Of a stretch of 64,000 bases of DNA, positions 18,269-27,948 are shown piece after piece. Source of the stretch: RGIG9060 sp052173655 (GTDB taxonomy: Bacteria > Spirochaetota > Spirochaetia > Treponematales > Treponemataceae); contig JBQMYD010000001.1 in the NCBI GenBank assembly GCA_052173655.1, positions 301,447 through 365,446 of the forward strand. Direction: 5' to 3'. The position numbers were made by a program, and so were the translations under genes. The notes below the pieces were generated by a model that saw only the letters and a list, made by a program, of their open reading frames with translations, was not told the DNA's origin and did no database searches. How positions within the stretch are numbered: position 1 is the stretch's first letter; each line of letters begins with the position of its first letter.

Positions 18269-19641
18269 TTTAGTTTTCTAAGGGCGTCACTTGAAGCATT
18301 TGTAATGTCATCAGAATAATCTTTCCATGAATTTATATACAGCAAAGTATCAAATGCGTTTTTATCTCCCAAATCTCCCAATGTATTTATTACAGCAATC
18401 AAAATATTGGAGTTATATTCTCCGCTATTCATTGTAATGCTGTATTGGGAAGCCAAATAATCCGTAAGTAATTTACAGGTCTTTGTAGTAGGAAATTCTT
18501 TTAAAGACTTTATAACTTCTATGAATTGTTCCTCAGATAAAAACAAAGACATATATTCTTTTTCAGCAAGTTCAAAATATTTTAAAACAATTTCTGTAGC
18601 CTTAGTCCATTTACAGTCAGTTAAAACTTTTAAAGAATTAAACTGCAAAGAAACCTGCTCCTTACTTAACCTTGAAACTTCTCCACTGTTAATTATCGTT
18701 TGAAAAAGTAAAATTTCGGCAATTTCTGCGGAAAAATTTTTATCGTTTTTGGGATTTTTTGTAACAATATCAAGAATTAATTGCTTTTCAGCCAAATTTC
18801 CTTTTTGTGCTACTAAAATTGCATTTTGGTTGTAAGCAGGAGACAAGGCATAAATTGCATTCACAGCCGCATTTTTTATCTGATCAGGATATGATTTTGA
18901 AAGTATTGTAAAAAGCAATTCAAAAGCCTGAGGATTTTTTAGATTTTCCAATCCCCTTAAGCCTGCGATCAAAACTGCATTCCTAAGGGAAGATTTTTTT
19001 GCACTTTCTTTTGAAACAACATCATGTAACAGAGTAAAAACCTTGGGGTTATCAATTTTTACTATTGCAAAGGCTTCCATCACGGCAAGGCGGACATTAT
19101 AATCTGAAAAATTATTGTAGACATCATATAAAAGATCATCAACATTTTCTGATGCATTAAAGTTAAAATGCCTTATACATGACAACACCAAAGGATAATA
19201 ATCAGGATAATTTTCCAAATATTCTTTATTGTCCAGTGCAAATTTCAAAGCCTTTTCATAAAAACTTTGATCCGTATTTTTATCGGAAAAATTCACAATT
19301 AAAACTTTATCAGCCAAATTTGCAGCAATAAATTCATTTAGAATAAGCGATTGGTTAAAGTCAATTTTTGCAATTTTAGGCTTTAATGCGTACACACTCT
19401 GTTTTTCTTTTTCATCCTGTTTTTTGTTACGTTCTTTTGTAAAAACCGGAGAAATTTCCAATTGAGTTTCTTCAAGTTCTTCAACTTTTTTTACCTCTTT
19501 AGTTGCCTTTACTTCTTCTGTAGCCTTCATTGCTTCAGCTTCTTTTGTTTCTTCTTGGACATCTTGAGAATACAGTGAAAATGCAATGCTCATAATTAAC
19601 AAAAATATACTAATTGATTTCTTAATAAAAATTTTATTCAT
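18262..19641 (-). CDS. Exported HEAT-repeat-like protein
   Basis: 459 residues. A signal peptide (MNKIFIKKSISIFLLIMSIAFSLYSQ) is followed by a low-complexity acidic/basic segment of repeated EVKAT/KEV units (about 30-70). The rest is a series of 35-40-residue alpha-helical repeats (for example VRLAVMEAFAIVKIDNPKVF and KNAAVNAIYALSP), typical of HEAT/armadillo scaffolds. It probably acts in the periplasm as a protein-binding surface. The last copy, SDALRKLKW, ends the protein. The function is unknown. Confidence 0.72.
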   Translation of the reverse strand: MNKIFIKKSISIFLLIMSIAFSLYSQDVQEETKEAEAMKATEEVKATKEVKKVEELEETQLEISPVFTKERNKKQDEKEKQSVYALKPKIAKIDFNQSLILNEFIAANLADKVLIVNFSDKNTDQSFYEKALKFALDNKEYLENYPDYYPLVLSCIRHFNFNASENVDDLLYDVYNNFSDYNVRLAVMEAFAIVKIDNPKVFTLLHDVVSKESAKKSSLRNAVLIAGLRGLENLKNPQAFELLFTILSKSYPDQIKNAAVNAIYALSPAYNQNAILVAQKGNLAEKQLILDIVTKNPKNDKNFSAEIAEILLFQTIINSGEVSRLSKEQVSLQFNSLKVLTDCKWTKATEIVLKYFELAEKEYMSLFLSEEQFIEVIKSLKEFPTTKTCKLLTDYLASQYSITMNSGEYNSNILIAVINTLGDLGDKNAFDTLLYINSWKDYSDDITNASSDALRKLKW

Positions 19642-19756
19642 TTTCAGTATCTTCTCCTTATGTATTCAAAAATCCTAAAATAGTAAAAGTAACTTGTACA
19701 GAAAGTATAGTATTCACAAAAAACCTCTCATGCTATATTATACCATTATGTAATTT

Positions 19757-20446
19757 ATGAAAAGATACGGATTTTTTTTTAACAAAAACTCAATTTTTTA
19801 TAAGATTATTTTTGCACTTGAATTTTCAGCAGTTTTGATTTTTTTGGTTTTTCCTCCGATTTTTTTTAATGCTGATGTTTCGCAAGATTTTCAACCTTTT
19901 ATTCTTAAACGTGCAATGACAGAAAAAGTATTTTTTTTGTCATTACTGTTGTATTTCTTTGTAAAATTTATTCCTTCAAAATCGGAATACCTAAAAAAAG
20001 ATGTTCTGCCAAACTTAAAATCGCTTTATTTTTTTTTGATTTGCATCATATTTTTCGCAGCAATAAACCGTGTTTTTTTGAACTTATGTGATACTAAAAA
20101 TGATTTTAAATTTGAAAAAATATCCGGCATTAAAAATATTTTTTTAATAATTTTTCAATTAGCTGTTTTTTCTTTATATGAGGAAATACTGTACAGGAAA
20201 TATCTTGTAAACAGAATTTCATCTTTGTTTGTAAATTTTATTTACGGAAAAATTTATTCAGTTTTTTTAAGTGCAATATTTTTTTCTTTTGCACATTTTT
20301 ATCTTGGATTTTACAGCGTTATTTTTGCTTTTTTGAGTGCACTGTGTTTTTCACTTATATATCACAAAACCGGCAATATCCTTTTTTCTTTTTCCGTACA
20401 TTTTTTTCACAATCTTGTAATATTTGTTTTAATAAATTTTTTTTAA
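19757..20446 (+). CDS. CPBP-family intramembrane protease
   Basis: 229 residues, with several hydrophobic segments. The CPBP/Abi motifs are visible: EEILYR at about 142-147 (EExxxR), FSFAHFYLGF near 175 and HFFHN near 220, supplying the Glu and His residues that bind the catalytic metal. Family members include the CAAX prenyl protease Rce1 and bacterial self-immunity proteins; the substrate here is unknown. It stands alone between divergent and convergent neighbours. TTCACA and TATTAT, 17 bases apart, form a weak promoter upstream. Confidence 0.85.
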   Translation: MKRYGFFFNKNSIFYKIIFALEFSAVLIFLVFPPIFFNADVSQDFQPFILKRAMTEKVFFLSLLLYFFVKFIPSKSEYLKKDVLPNLKSLYFFLICIIFFAAINRVFLNLCDTKNDFKFEKISGIKNIFLIIFQLAVFSLYEEILYRKYLVNRISSLFVNFIYGKIYSVFLSAIFFSFAHFYLGFYSVIFAFLSALCFSLIYHKTGNILFSFSVHFFHNLVIFVLINFF

Positions 20447-20509
20447 TTCTATGGACATTCTATGATTCCATATATAGAATAGTTGTAAAATAGAAATCAA
20501 GAGGTTTTA

Positions 20510-21580
20510 ATGTATTATAAAATCTGTGCTTTAACCGCTTCTTTTTTGCTTTCGTTAATTTCAATACCGATGATTTTGTTATTTTCAAAAAAGCATAATC
20601 TTTACGATACTGTAGATGACAGAAAGGTACATACAGGACATATTTCACGCTTGGGCGGAATCGGTATTACCTTAGGTTTTTCTTCATCAATAGTTGTTCT
20701 GCTTTTAACCGGTCAGTTGGATACACTTAGACAAAATCTTTGGTTCCTTGTTGCAAGTTGTATAATTATTACAACAATGGGAATAGTTGACGACATAGTT
20801 ACTTTGCCTGCAAAAGCAAAACTTTTTACTCAAATGCTTGCCGCTGTAATCAGTCTTATAGGCGGATTTAAGTTTTCAATACTCTCAATAGGCATTTATT
20901 CTGTAAACATAGGCTTACTTGCATATCCTTTAACTTTTATATGGATCATAGGTGTAACTAATGCCGTAAACTTAATTGACGGTATAGACGGACAATGCGG
21001 TAACATTTCAATAATAACCGCTCTGACATTTTGTATGTTTTTCTTTAAGGAACTAAACACATCTGCAATGGCAATTTGTATGTGTTTAGTATGTGCAGTT
21101 TTAGGATTTCTTGTTTTCAATTGGCCTATTCCAAAAGCAAAAATTTTTATGGGAGACGGAGGAAGCCAAACTTTGGGTTTTATTCTGTCAGTTTTGCCAC
21201 TACTAAGCAGTAAAGGTTCTTTTCCCTCAATATCAATTTTATATGCTGCTGCCGTACTTATGATTCCTATTTTTGACACATTTGCAGCTATATGGAGAAG
21301 ACTTAGAGAACACCGCTCTATCGGTAGCCCTGATAAATTTCATATACATCATAAATTAATGCTTTTTGGATTCTCAAACAGAGGAGCTTTGCTGATTGTT
21401 ACAACATTTCAAATCGTTATAGGAATTTTTCTTTGCTGTTCATTATGGATGGGAGGAACTATAGGAGTAATTCTTCTAGCTGCAATTTATGCTATGGGTA
21501 TCTTATTTTTTTATATAATTCACTATGGAAAAGTAAAAACCGTAACGGAAATAGAAAAAGCTGAAAACAACAAAAACTAA
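20510..21580 (+). CDS. Undecaprenyl-phosphate sugar-1-phosphate transferase, WecA/TagO family
   Basis: 356 residues with about ten membrane helices. Family motifs are present: DDRKVHTGHISRLGG near residue 35, NAVNLIDGIDG near 150, KIFMGDGGSQTLGF near 210 and FHIHHKLMLFG near 275 (the HIHH loop). The enzyme moves GlcNAc-1-phosphate, or a related sugar phosphate, from a UDP-sugar onto undecaprenyl phosphate to start a cell-surface glycan. Substrate identity is inferred. GAGG precedes the ATG. It is distinct from MraY by the HIHH form of the loop. Confidence 0.9.
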   Translation: MYYKICALTASFLLSLISIPMILLFSKKHNLYDTVDDRKVHTGHISRLGGIGITLGFSSSIVVLLLTGQLDTLRQNLWFLVASCIIITTMGIVDDIVTLPAKAKLFTQMLAAVISLIGGFKFSILSIGIYSVNIGLLAYPLTFIWIIGVTNAVNLIDGIDGQCGNISIITALTFCMFFFKELNTSAMAICMCLVCAVLGFLVFNWPIPKAKIFMGDGGSQTLGFILSVLPLLSSKGSFPSISILYAAAVLMIPIFDTFAAIWRRLREHRSIGSPDKFHIHHKLMLFGFSNRGALLIVTTFQIVIGIFLCCSLWMGGTIGVILLAAIYAMGILFFYIIHYGKVKTVTEIEKAENNKN

Positions 21581-21618
21581 TTGCAAACTCTATATGCAAA
21601 AAATTTATGAATTTGATT

Positions 21619-22197
21619 TTACATATTTTGTAATAAAGATTCGGGAATGCTCCAAGAACCTTGCCTTATAACCGTAATTTTTGAATCTTTTATAGAAATT
21701 ATGGTAGAAGGTTTTGAATTTTTCTTATCACCGCCGTCAACTATCAATGCAACTTGGCTTTCAAATTCATCAACGATATCTTTTATTTCGTTTAGAGCCG
21801 GAGAACCTGAATAATTTACGCTTGTAGAATAAATGGGAAATCCCGCTTTTTTTATAATATTTCTTAACCATTGGTCATCAGGACATCTAAAACCTATACA
21901 CTTTGTTTCATTATCCTTTAACGGGACAATAATTGTCAAAGGTCCCGGCCAATAAGACAACAACTCCTGACTTATTTTTTCATCTGTATATTCAAAAATA
22001 TCTACCGGCTCTGCTATTAATTGGATAAAAGGCTTTTTTTCATCGCGTCCTTTTATGTTTTTTATAGAATCTTCCGTCCAAGGAGCCAGTCCTGAAAAAC
22101 CGTAAATCGTATCGGAAGGAATTATAACAACTTCTCTGTTTCTTAATTTTTCAACAACAATTTGTTCGGAATCTTTATCCGTCTTAAATATTAGCAC
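21619..22197 (-). CDS. Sua5/YciO/YrdC-family protein
   Basis: 192 residues. IPSDTIYGFSGLA near residue 30, KGRDEKKPFIQLI near 50, WPGPLTIIVP near 85 and FRCPDDQW near 105 match the YrdC fold. TsaC/Sua5 members make threonylcarbamoyl-AMP for the t6A modification of ANN-decoding tRNAs. The short single-domain form fits TsaC or the related YciO; these cannot be separated safely by eye. It overlaps the FtsB-like gene upstream by 14 bases, and both share a transcript. Confidence 0.82.
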   Translation of the reverse strand: MLIFKTDKDSEQIVVEKLRNREVVIIPSDTIYGFSGLAPWTEDSIKNIKGRDEKKPFIQLIAEPVDIFEYTDEKISQELLSYWPGPLTIIVPLKDNETKCIGFRCPDDQWLRNIIKKAGFPIYSTSVNYSGSPALNEIKDIVDEFESQVALIVDGGDKKNSKPSTIISIKDSKITVIRQGSWSIPESLLQNM

Positions 22198-22729
22198 TTA
22201 CAACCTCATTAACGACTGCATCATCGGAACAAAAATCTTTATTACCTTCAACATTTGTTTTTTCTTTTATAATATTTTTTAAATTCAATTTTTTTCCGTT
22301 TGCAGAACTTTTTTTCAGTTTTAACAATATCGATATTATCATGGACATTAAAAAAACGCAAACTCCCAAAGTTTTGCAAATCCATTCAGAAACAAATTGT
22401 ATTTCGCCTCTACTGTACGGTTTTCCGGTTACGAATATCTTTTCTGAAAAAGATAATCCTTCAATTTTTACGATATGTTCACCCTCATTAACGTAGCCTA
22501 ATTTTCGAGCATGACTGGCTATCACTTCCGGATCTTTTAAAAGTGCATTATACTCCAGTTCAAGTTCGTCATTTATTTTTTGAATTGAAGCAATATTAAC
22601 GGATAATTCTTCTCTTTGTTTAGCCAATTGTTTTTCCGCCCACAAACCGCTTGCTCCAAATAATAAATTCAAAATAACATAAATAAAAGTACCGAATGAA
22701 ACGGAAGTCAAAAAACAAACTCTACTCAT
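22184..22729 (-). CDS. FtsB/DivIC-like septum protein
   Basis: 181 residues. An N-terminal membrane segment (about 5-25) is followed by a coiled coil (EKQLAKQREELSVNIASIQKINDELELEYNAL broken into heptads), then DPEVIASHARKLGYVNEGEHIVKI. This is the typical FtsB/DivIC ending, which places divisome coiled coils in the periplasm. A second hydrophobic segment (about 120-145) and a basic C-terminal tail are extra to the usual family length, which is nearer 100. It probably acts in cell division. Divergent to the acidic-protein gene. Confidence 0.72.
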   Translation of the reverse strand: MSRVCFLTSVSFGTFIYVILNLLFGASGLWAEKQLAKQREELSVNIASIQKINDELELEYNALLKDPEVIASHARKLGYVNEGEHIVKIEGLSFSEKIFVTGKPYSRGEIQFVSEWICKTLGVCVFLMSMIISILLKLKKSSANGKKLNLKNIIKEKTNVEGNKDFCSDDAVVNEVVSANI

Positions 22730-22741
22730 AGTATTTTATTG

Positions 22742-22838
22742 TCGGCAAAAAAAATTTATTTCCTTAATTTAAAAATATGTGATACAATAAGTGCGTGTAA
22801 AAGTAGTATCGATTAAAGAAAATCACTATTTTTGCCGA
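22742..22838. repeat. Inverted repeat TCGGCAAAAA / TTTTTGCCGA in a divergent promoter region
   Basis: Perfect 10-base arms at 22742-22751 and 22829-22838 lie 77 bases apart, between the FtsB-like gene (minus) and the acidic-protein gene (plus). The placement in a divergent promoter region suggests a regulator site pair. It could also be chance in such AT-rich DNA. Confidence 0.35.
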
Positions 22839-22905
22839 TACATGTAAGCAGAAGATCGTGTATATTTTGATTTTCAGCAATTCAGTAAGTCAGGAGCTTG
22901 CTTTT

Positions 22906-25542
22906 ATGGCTTTAGATGAAAATAAAACGAATCTGGATGAATACGGAGTTTGGGTCAAAAACGGTCCTGTAACTTTAGAATCTGAAGATTCTTTTATTGA
23001 CGCTATAAACACAACGAATTTTTCTCAACAAGACAACCTGGAACAAGATTTTTCAAAGATTGAACAGGAAGTTTCTAAAATTGAGCAATTTTTCCCGGAA
23101 GCAAAGCAATCTAATACAGAAACTGAACAAGTTGAATTGACAGATTTTATAAGTGAAGATTCTACAGAAGTTGATTTGAATGAATTTATGAGCGACGATT
23201 CAGTTGAAATTGACTTGAATTCTTTTATGAGTCAGGGAGATTCCGATGAAGATAAGGAAGAAACCTATCTTGAAGAAGATCCTCTTGATATTGAACTTGA
23301 GTTTGACGACAATTATGTTGAAGAAACACAAAAGTCTCCATCACAGGATATTTTTTCGGCAGAATTTGATTCTACTTCAGATGGATTTATAGACGCTTCC
23401 GATTTTTTTGATATTGAAGATAACGGTAACGAAACTGACAAAAAAGAAAAAATGCAAAACGCTGACAATTCGTTCAACGATGTTTCAGATTTTGATGATT
23501 TACTCTGTGAATTTTCAAAAAATGATAAAAATCAGGAAATTGATCCTGAATACGAAGCAATTAAAAATGAGAAAAAAGAAAAACTAAACGAAAAATCCTT
23601 AGATAAAGTTGAAACCGGCGAAAATCCGACAGATGAAGAAGTTGATTTTCAGCAAGATTTTTATTTTATCCGTGAGGGTGAAGAAAATAATCAGCATAAG
23701 AATAAAAAAGAACAAAAAGTGGAAATCAATTTACAAGAAAAAGAAAAAGCTCTTGAAAAAGCAAGAACTTTATCTTTCGAGAAAGTTGATTTTAATTTTA
23801 TGGAAGATTCGCAGGATAAAAATATTATTGAAACACAAAAAAGCGAGTCTTGCGTGAGTGAACAACCAAAATTAAACTCGGATATACAGGAGAACGATAT
23901 GTCTACATTTGATGATTTTTCTACAGAAAAATTGGATGAAAATCTTAGTACTCAGTCTTCAATTACTGATTTTAGCAAGGAAAACCTTGAACAGGAAAAT
24001 CAGACAGTTACAAACAGTGATGAACTTGGAGATTTTGATTTTTCATTTAAAGAAGATGAGAATTCTTCAATCGGCACTGAAAGTGTTGAAAGCGAACAAA
24101 AAGATGACTCTGATCTTCCGGATTTTTCAGAAACTTTTGAAAATAAAACTTCTAATGGCGATGATTTTTCTATCTTTGAAAGCGACTCCCCTGTTTTCGA
24201 GCAATCATCAATGGAAGATGAATTTGCAGATTCAAGTATCGATAAAATTGCAGGCTTCCATGATGCAGAAGATTCCATTTTCGATGCAGATGAAAAAGAT
24301 TTTTCAGATGAGACATTACAAGACAATACCGTTGTCGAAGAAAATCAAGAAAAAACTGAACAAAATTCTGAAATCGTAATTAACAACTCTTTTGAAGAAC
24401 CTGAATTAAAAGATATTATTGCAAATGATCCTGTAGAAGAGTCATTAAATTTTGAAGAACCTACATTTGACGATATAGAAAATGAAGAAAGCTCAGTAGA
24501 AAGCGGTAGTATAAACTCTGAAGAATTTGAAAAATTAACCGGCGAAGTTCAGCTTTTAAAACAGGAATTAGCAGAATTAAAGGCAGAATTTTATTCATTC
24601 AAGTCCTCTCTGAATGTTGATGCTAGTCCAAAACAGGAAATTGAACCTACCACAGAAACAAAAGAAACCTCTTCCGGATTTTTTGATGATGATGAAGATG
24701 AAACAATAGCTTTATCCGGAGATGAATTGAACAATATTTTAAATAATGCAGATTTTACTACCGAAAACGGAAATGAAATCTCAGAAGAGACTGATTTTTC
24801 TGAAAATACGGAAAATGAATTTGTTGAGCCTGATTTAGAAGAAAAAGCTGAAGAAGAAATTACGCTTAATGAATCAGAATCGGTAGAACAAGATTTTTTA
24901 CAGGATACGGAGGATAATTCAGATTTTGCCAATGTAGAACTCTCAGAGCCTGATTTAGAAAATTTTGAGCCAAGCACATTTGAAATTGAATCACAAGAAG
25001 AAGAAAATGAAATTGAGCAGGAAATTGATATTCCTGTAGACGAAGATATCACGGTTGCGGCTGACACCAACGACTTTATTGAATCAATCGACAAAGAAGA
25101 TCCTTCTATCGACGAAACATTGACCAAAGATAAATTGGATTTTCTTGATGATGATATGGCAGTAGATGGCGAAGAAATTAGCACTCAACAAGATTCACAG
25201 GAAAATGAACAAATTAATGATACTGAAGAACAGGAAGTTGATGTTGAAGATCAACTGGACGAACCTACAGCACAAATGTTTGACAGCGATCAATGGGATG
25301 ATTCAGTAAAAAATGATATTGAACCGGAAAAAAATGATGAAAGTAATGATTATACTAATATAGAGAATAACCCGGAAAACAACGGAGAAGCTGCTTCTGT
25401 ATCATTAACAGACAAAATAAAATCGGTTCTAAAATACATGGATCAACTCCTTGAAAATTTACCGGAAGACAAAATAGAAGAATTTGCAAAATCTGAAAAA
25501 TTTAAAGAATACAAGAGTGTTTTTGAAGAATTAGGAATTTAA
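22906..25542 (+). CDS. Large acidic low-complexity protein of unknown function
   Basis: About 878 residues, extremely rich in Glu, Asp, Ser and Asn. Three imperfect 13-residue tandem units lie near residues 75-115 (VELTDFISEDSTE, VDLNEFMSDDSVE, IDLNSFMSQ). A single strong coiled coil is at about 545-575 (EFEKLTGEVQLLKQELAEL). The only compact part is the C-terminus: about 40 residues ending in LPEDKIEEFAKSEKF and VFEELGI. The chosen ATG has AGGAG nine bases upstream; a GTG at 22858 extends the frame but lacks a site. No signal peptide. It heads a five-gene plus-strand cluster with two DUF115 proteins. Function unknown; a scaffold or cytoplasmic organiser is a guess. Confidence 0.75.
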   Translation: MALDENKTNLDEYGVWVKNGPVTLESEDSFIDAINTTNFSQQDNLEQDFSKIEQEVSKIEQFFPEAKQSNTETEQVELTDFISEDSTEVDLNEFMSDDSVEIDLNSFMSQGDSDEDKEETYLEEDPLDIELEFDDNYVEETQKSPSQDIFSAEFDSTSDGFIDASDFFDIEDNGNETDKKEKMQNADNSFNDVSDFDDLLCEFSKNDKNQEIDPEYEAIKNEKKEKLNEKSLDKVETGENPTDEEVDFQQDFYFIREGEENNQHKNKKEQKVEINLQEKEKALEKARTLSFEKVDFNFMEDSQDKNIIETQKSESCVSEQPKLNSDIQENDMSTFDDFSTEKLDENLSTQSSITDFSKENLEQENQTVTNSDELGDFDFSFKEDENSSIGTESVESEQKDDSDLPDFSETFENKTSNGDDFSIFESDSPVFEQSSMEDEFADSSIDKIAGFHDAEDSIFDADEKDFSDETLQDNTVVEENQEKTEQNSEIVINNSFEEPELKDIIANDPVEESLNFEEPTFDDIENEESSVESGSINSEEFEKLTGEVQLLKQELAELKAEFYSFKSSLNVDASPKQEIEPTTETKETSSGFFDDDEDETIALSGDELNNILNNADFTTENGNEISEETDFSENTENEFVEPDLEEKAEEEITLNESESVEQDFLQDTEDNSDFANVELSEPDLENFEPSTFEIESQEEENEIEQEIDIPVDEDITVAADTNDFIESIDKEDPSIDETLTKDKLDFLDDDMAVDGEEISTQQDSQENEQINDTEEQEVDVEDQLDEPTAQMFDSDQWDDSVKNDIEPEKNDESNDYTNIENNPENNGEAASVSLTDKIKSVLKYMDQLLENLPEDKIEEFAKSEKFKEYKSVFEELGI

Positions 25543-25546
25543 TTAT

Positions 25547-26401
25547 ATGGGATTGTTAAGTTATATCAATAGTTTATATTTTTCAAATAACTTTACACAG
25601 CAAATGGACAAGTTTTTGAGCCTTTGCAAAAATTCGGCCTTTGAAAATGCAGGACTTTTAGCATTTAATGATGGTTATTATAAACTTGTATTGTCGTATA
25701 ATTTGGATTCTGAAAATGTTTTAAGTTCATTTTCCACAAAGTCTTTTTGGGAAGGAACCGTTAATAATCATGATTATAATATCGTAAATGACAGTGAAGA
25801 TATCTCTTGTTTTTATCAATTATTTTCAGAAAATCTTCGTGAAAATATTTGCAATTTAGTTATAAAAAAGACCTTCTTGCCTACTTCCGACATGGATTAT
25901 ATTTTTTTTGCAATAAACTGCGACCTTGATGTTTTTGATCCTGATGCATTTTTTGGATCTCTTGAAGAACAAAATTCGTCCATTGGAAATTATATAAAAC
26001 AAACAGGCAGATTGGAACAAATTTATAACGATGATTATTTACAGGAAAACATAGATGAAAATTTGCAAGAAAATTATGCTTTGAGTTTTGAAATTGATTT
26101 TTCCTCTGCAAAGTTGGAAAATAATATTATTGAAGGAGCAAATATTGATATATTTGCTTCTTATCTGCAAAATGAAATCTTAAACATTTTTCCTTTGCCA
26201 AATATATGTAAAAAGGATTTAACTTGCCTAAAATGTATTTATTATTGTGATGATAAAGAATTAGACATAGATATGTTTAAATACCACTTTATCAGCAAAC
26301 TTGAATCCGTTTTGGGTAAGCCTTGTGCAGATTCTTTAGTATTTTCTGAGTTTAAAATAATTGATTCAAAAGATGAAGCTTTATATTTTATACTGGGATA
26401 A
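25547..26401 (+). CDS. Protein of unknown function in the acidic-protein/DUF115 cluster
   Basis: 284 residues starting four bases after the acidic-protein stop. The N-terminal half (MGLLSYINSLYFSNNFTQQMDKFLSLCKNSAFENAGLL split here only for description) alternates strands and helices and could be a GAF/PAS-like sensory fold, but no motif proves this. The protein is acidic, lacks a signal peptide and membrane helices, and contains seven or eight cysteines. The next gene follows after five bases, so expression is coupled. Function not recognised. Confidence 0.65.
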   Translation: MGLLSYINSLYFSNNFTQQMDKFLSLCKNSAFENAGLLAFNDGYYKLVLSYNLDSENVLSSFSTKSFWEGTVNNHDYNIVNDSEDISCFYQLFSENLRENICNLVIKKTFLPTSDMDYIFFAINCDLDVFDPDAFFGSLEEQNSSIGNYIKQTGRLEQIYNDDYLQENIDENLQENYALSFEIDFSSAKLENNIIEGANIDIFASYLQNEILNIFPLPNICKKDLTCLKCIYYCDDKELDIDMFKYHFISKLESVLGKPCADSLVFSEFKIIDSKDEALYFILG

Positions 26402-26406
26402 AAGAA

Positions 26407-27948
26407 TTGTTTTTAACATTTTCAAAAGCATGTAACGGAGAAGATACTTGCAACTGTAAAAATGTTTTTCTTCATTCAAAGTATAATCCGAGTGCCGAAG
26501 CACAAAAGTGGATCGAAAGTCAGAATGTGTCTTACAACGTATCTGCCGTTATTGCTGTTGGAATATGTATCCCCTATTCGCTAAAATTTTTGAAACAAAA
26601 ATTTCCCGAAAAAAAAATAATTGTTATTCAGTACTCTGATGAATTTAAAAGATTTGAATCGGACGAAACATGTAATTTTTTATACATAGGAAAAAACTCA
26701 AATGTATATGCTGTCTCGGAGTTTTTTTTTAATTTATTGGGAGAAGAATACTGTTCTTCCTTATTTATTCTAAGTTGGCTTCCTGCAGAAAAAATTTTTA
26801 CTTATGAAGCGACTTTGGTAAAAGATTCATTAAAGATTTTCATTGAAAAATCAAAAAATATTATCGCAACAAGAAGCTATTTTTCAAAAAAATGGTTTTC
26901 AAATTCAATACGATTTTTTTGCTTTGTAAATCATTGTTTTTCATGCAAAAAAATAAATATGCCGGTACTTATAAGTGCTAGTGGTCCCACTTTAAAAGAA
27001 GGCATTTCATTCATAAAAAAATTTAGAAAAAACTTTTTTTTACTTTCAGTTTCATCCGGTCTAAATATTTTGTTAAGAAATCAGATCATTCCTGATGCTG
27101 TTATCAGTACGGATGGTGGCTATTGGGCAAAACGACATTTTGATTGCATTTTTAGAAAATACGATATACCGATATTATGTTCAAGTGAAGCTGCCATTCC
27201 ATTTGTAAATTTAAAAAATAATCAATTTTTACCTCTTATTTATGAAGACTTTATAAACAAATCAATTTTTACAAAAACAAATATTGATGGAGTTTTAAAC
27301 GCAAGAAACGGAAGTGTATCCGGTAATGCAGTGGATTTTGCTTTAAATTTTACAACAAATGATATATACACCGTGGGTTTAGATTTGGAAAATTTATGCG
27401 GCTTTGTCCACAGCCAACCGAACGAATTGGAAATCATCAGTCAAGTTCAAGATTATCGCATAAAAAACAAAGAAACAAGAATTTCAAGTTCAAATATAAA
27501 TTATGAAAGTTTAAGTATTTATAAAAATTGGTTTTCAACATTGCCTATAGAAAAAGCTAAACGCATAAAAAGATTATGTACAGAAAAATTAATGTTACAA
27601 GATCTTGGAAATATAAAAACTGAAAATTGGAATAACATAAAATTTTTAAAAGAATTTTCTAATTCAACTGAAAAAAAACAGGAAGATTTTGATTTTATTT
27701 TAAAAAAACAACTGATACAAAAAAATAATACAAAAAGTATAATTTTACATTTTTTAAAAGACCAGCTGAAAAAAATAAAAAAAATGGATTCTATAACAAT
27801 TATGGAAGACCAAACAACTGAAATTTTAAAAAATTTTGCAATAGGTGATATGATTTTGTTTTCTAAATACAGAGAGAATATTCATGTAGAAAATGCAAAA
27901 AGGAAAACTGTCAAAATACTGGAAGATTTAATTTTAAAATATGAATGA
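26407..27948 (+). CDS. DUF115 (MptE/Maf-like) protein, TTG start
   Basis: 513 residues. PVLISASGPTLKEGISFIK near residue 180, then SVSSGLNILLRNQIIPDAVISTDGG and an NGSVSGNAVDFAL segment, are the DUF115 core. The family is named for archaeal MptE (6-hydroxymethylpterin diphosphokinase) and includes Maf motility-associated proteins that transfer nonulosonic or other sugars to flagellin. No ATG occurs before residue 180, so the TTG at 26407 is the only sensible start and yields a full-length N-terminal domain. It overlaps the next DUF115 gene by eight bases. A flagellin glycosyltransferase role is inference. Confidence 0.75.
   Translation: MFLTFSKACNGEDTCNCKNVFLHSKYNPSAEAQKWIESQNVSYNVSAVIAVGICIPYSLKFLKQKFPEKKIIVIQYSDEFKRFESDETCNFLYIGKNSNVYAVSEFFFNLLGEEYCSSLFILSWLPAEKIFTYEATLVKDSLKIFIEKSKNIIATRSYFSKKWFSNSIRFFCFVNHCFSCKKINMPVLISASGPTLKEGISFIKKFRKNFFLLSVSSGLNILLRNQIIPDAVISTDGGYWAKRHFDCIFRKYDIPILCSSEAAIPFVNLKNNQFLPLIYEDFINKSIFTKTNIDGVLNARNGSVSGNAVDFALNFTTNDIYTVGLDLENLCGFVHSQPNELEIISQVQDYRIKNKETRISSSNINYESLSIYKNWFSTLPIEKAKRIKRLCTEKLMLQDLGNIKTENWNNIKFLKEFSNSTEKKQEDFDFILKKQLIQKNNTKSIILHFLKDQLKKIKKMDSITIMEDQTTEILKNFAIGDMILFSKYRENIHVENAKRKTVKILEDLILKYE

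Noticed and set aside
22858..22860. GTG start for the acidic protein
   Set aside because: No ribosome-binding site; the ATG at 22906 has AGGAG nine bases upstream.
23609..24379. Plus-strand Lys/Leu-rich frames overlapping the acidic-protein gene
   Set aside because: Frame-shifted readings of the acidic repeats; composition follows from the main frame.
24000..25184. Long minus-strand open frames rich in serine inside the acidic-protein gene
   Set aside because: They are the complement of Glu/Asp/Ser codon runs on the coding strand, have no ribosome-binding sites and no domain signal.
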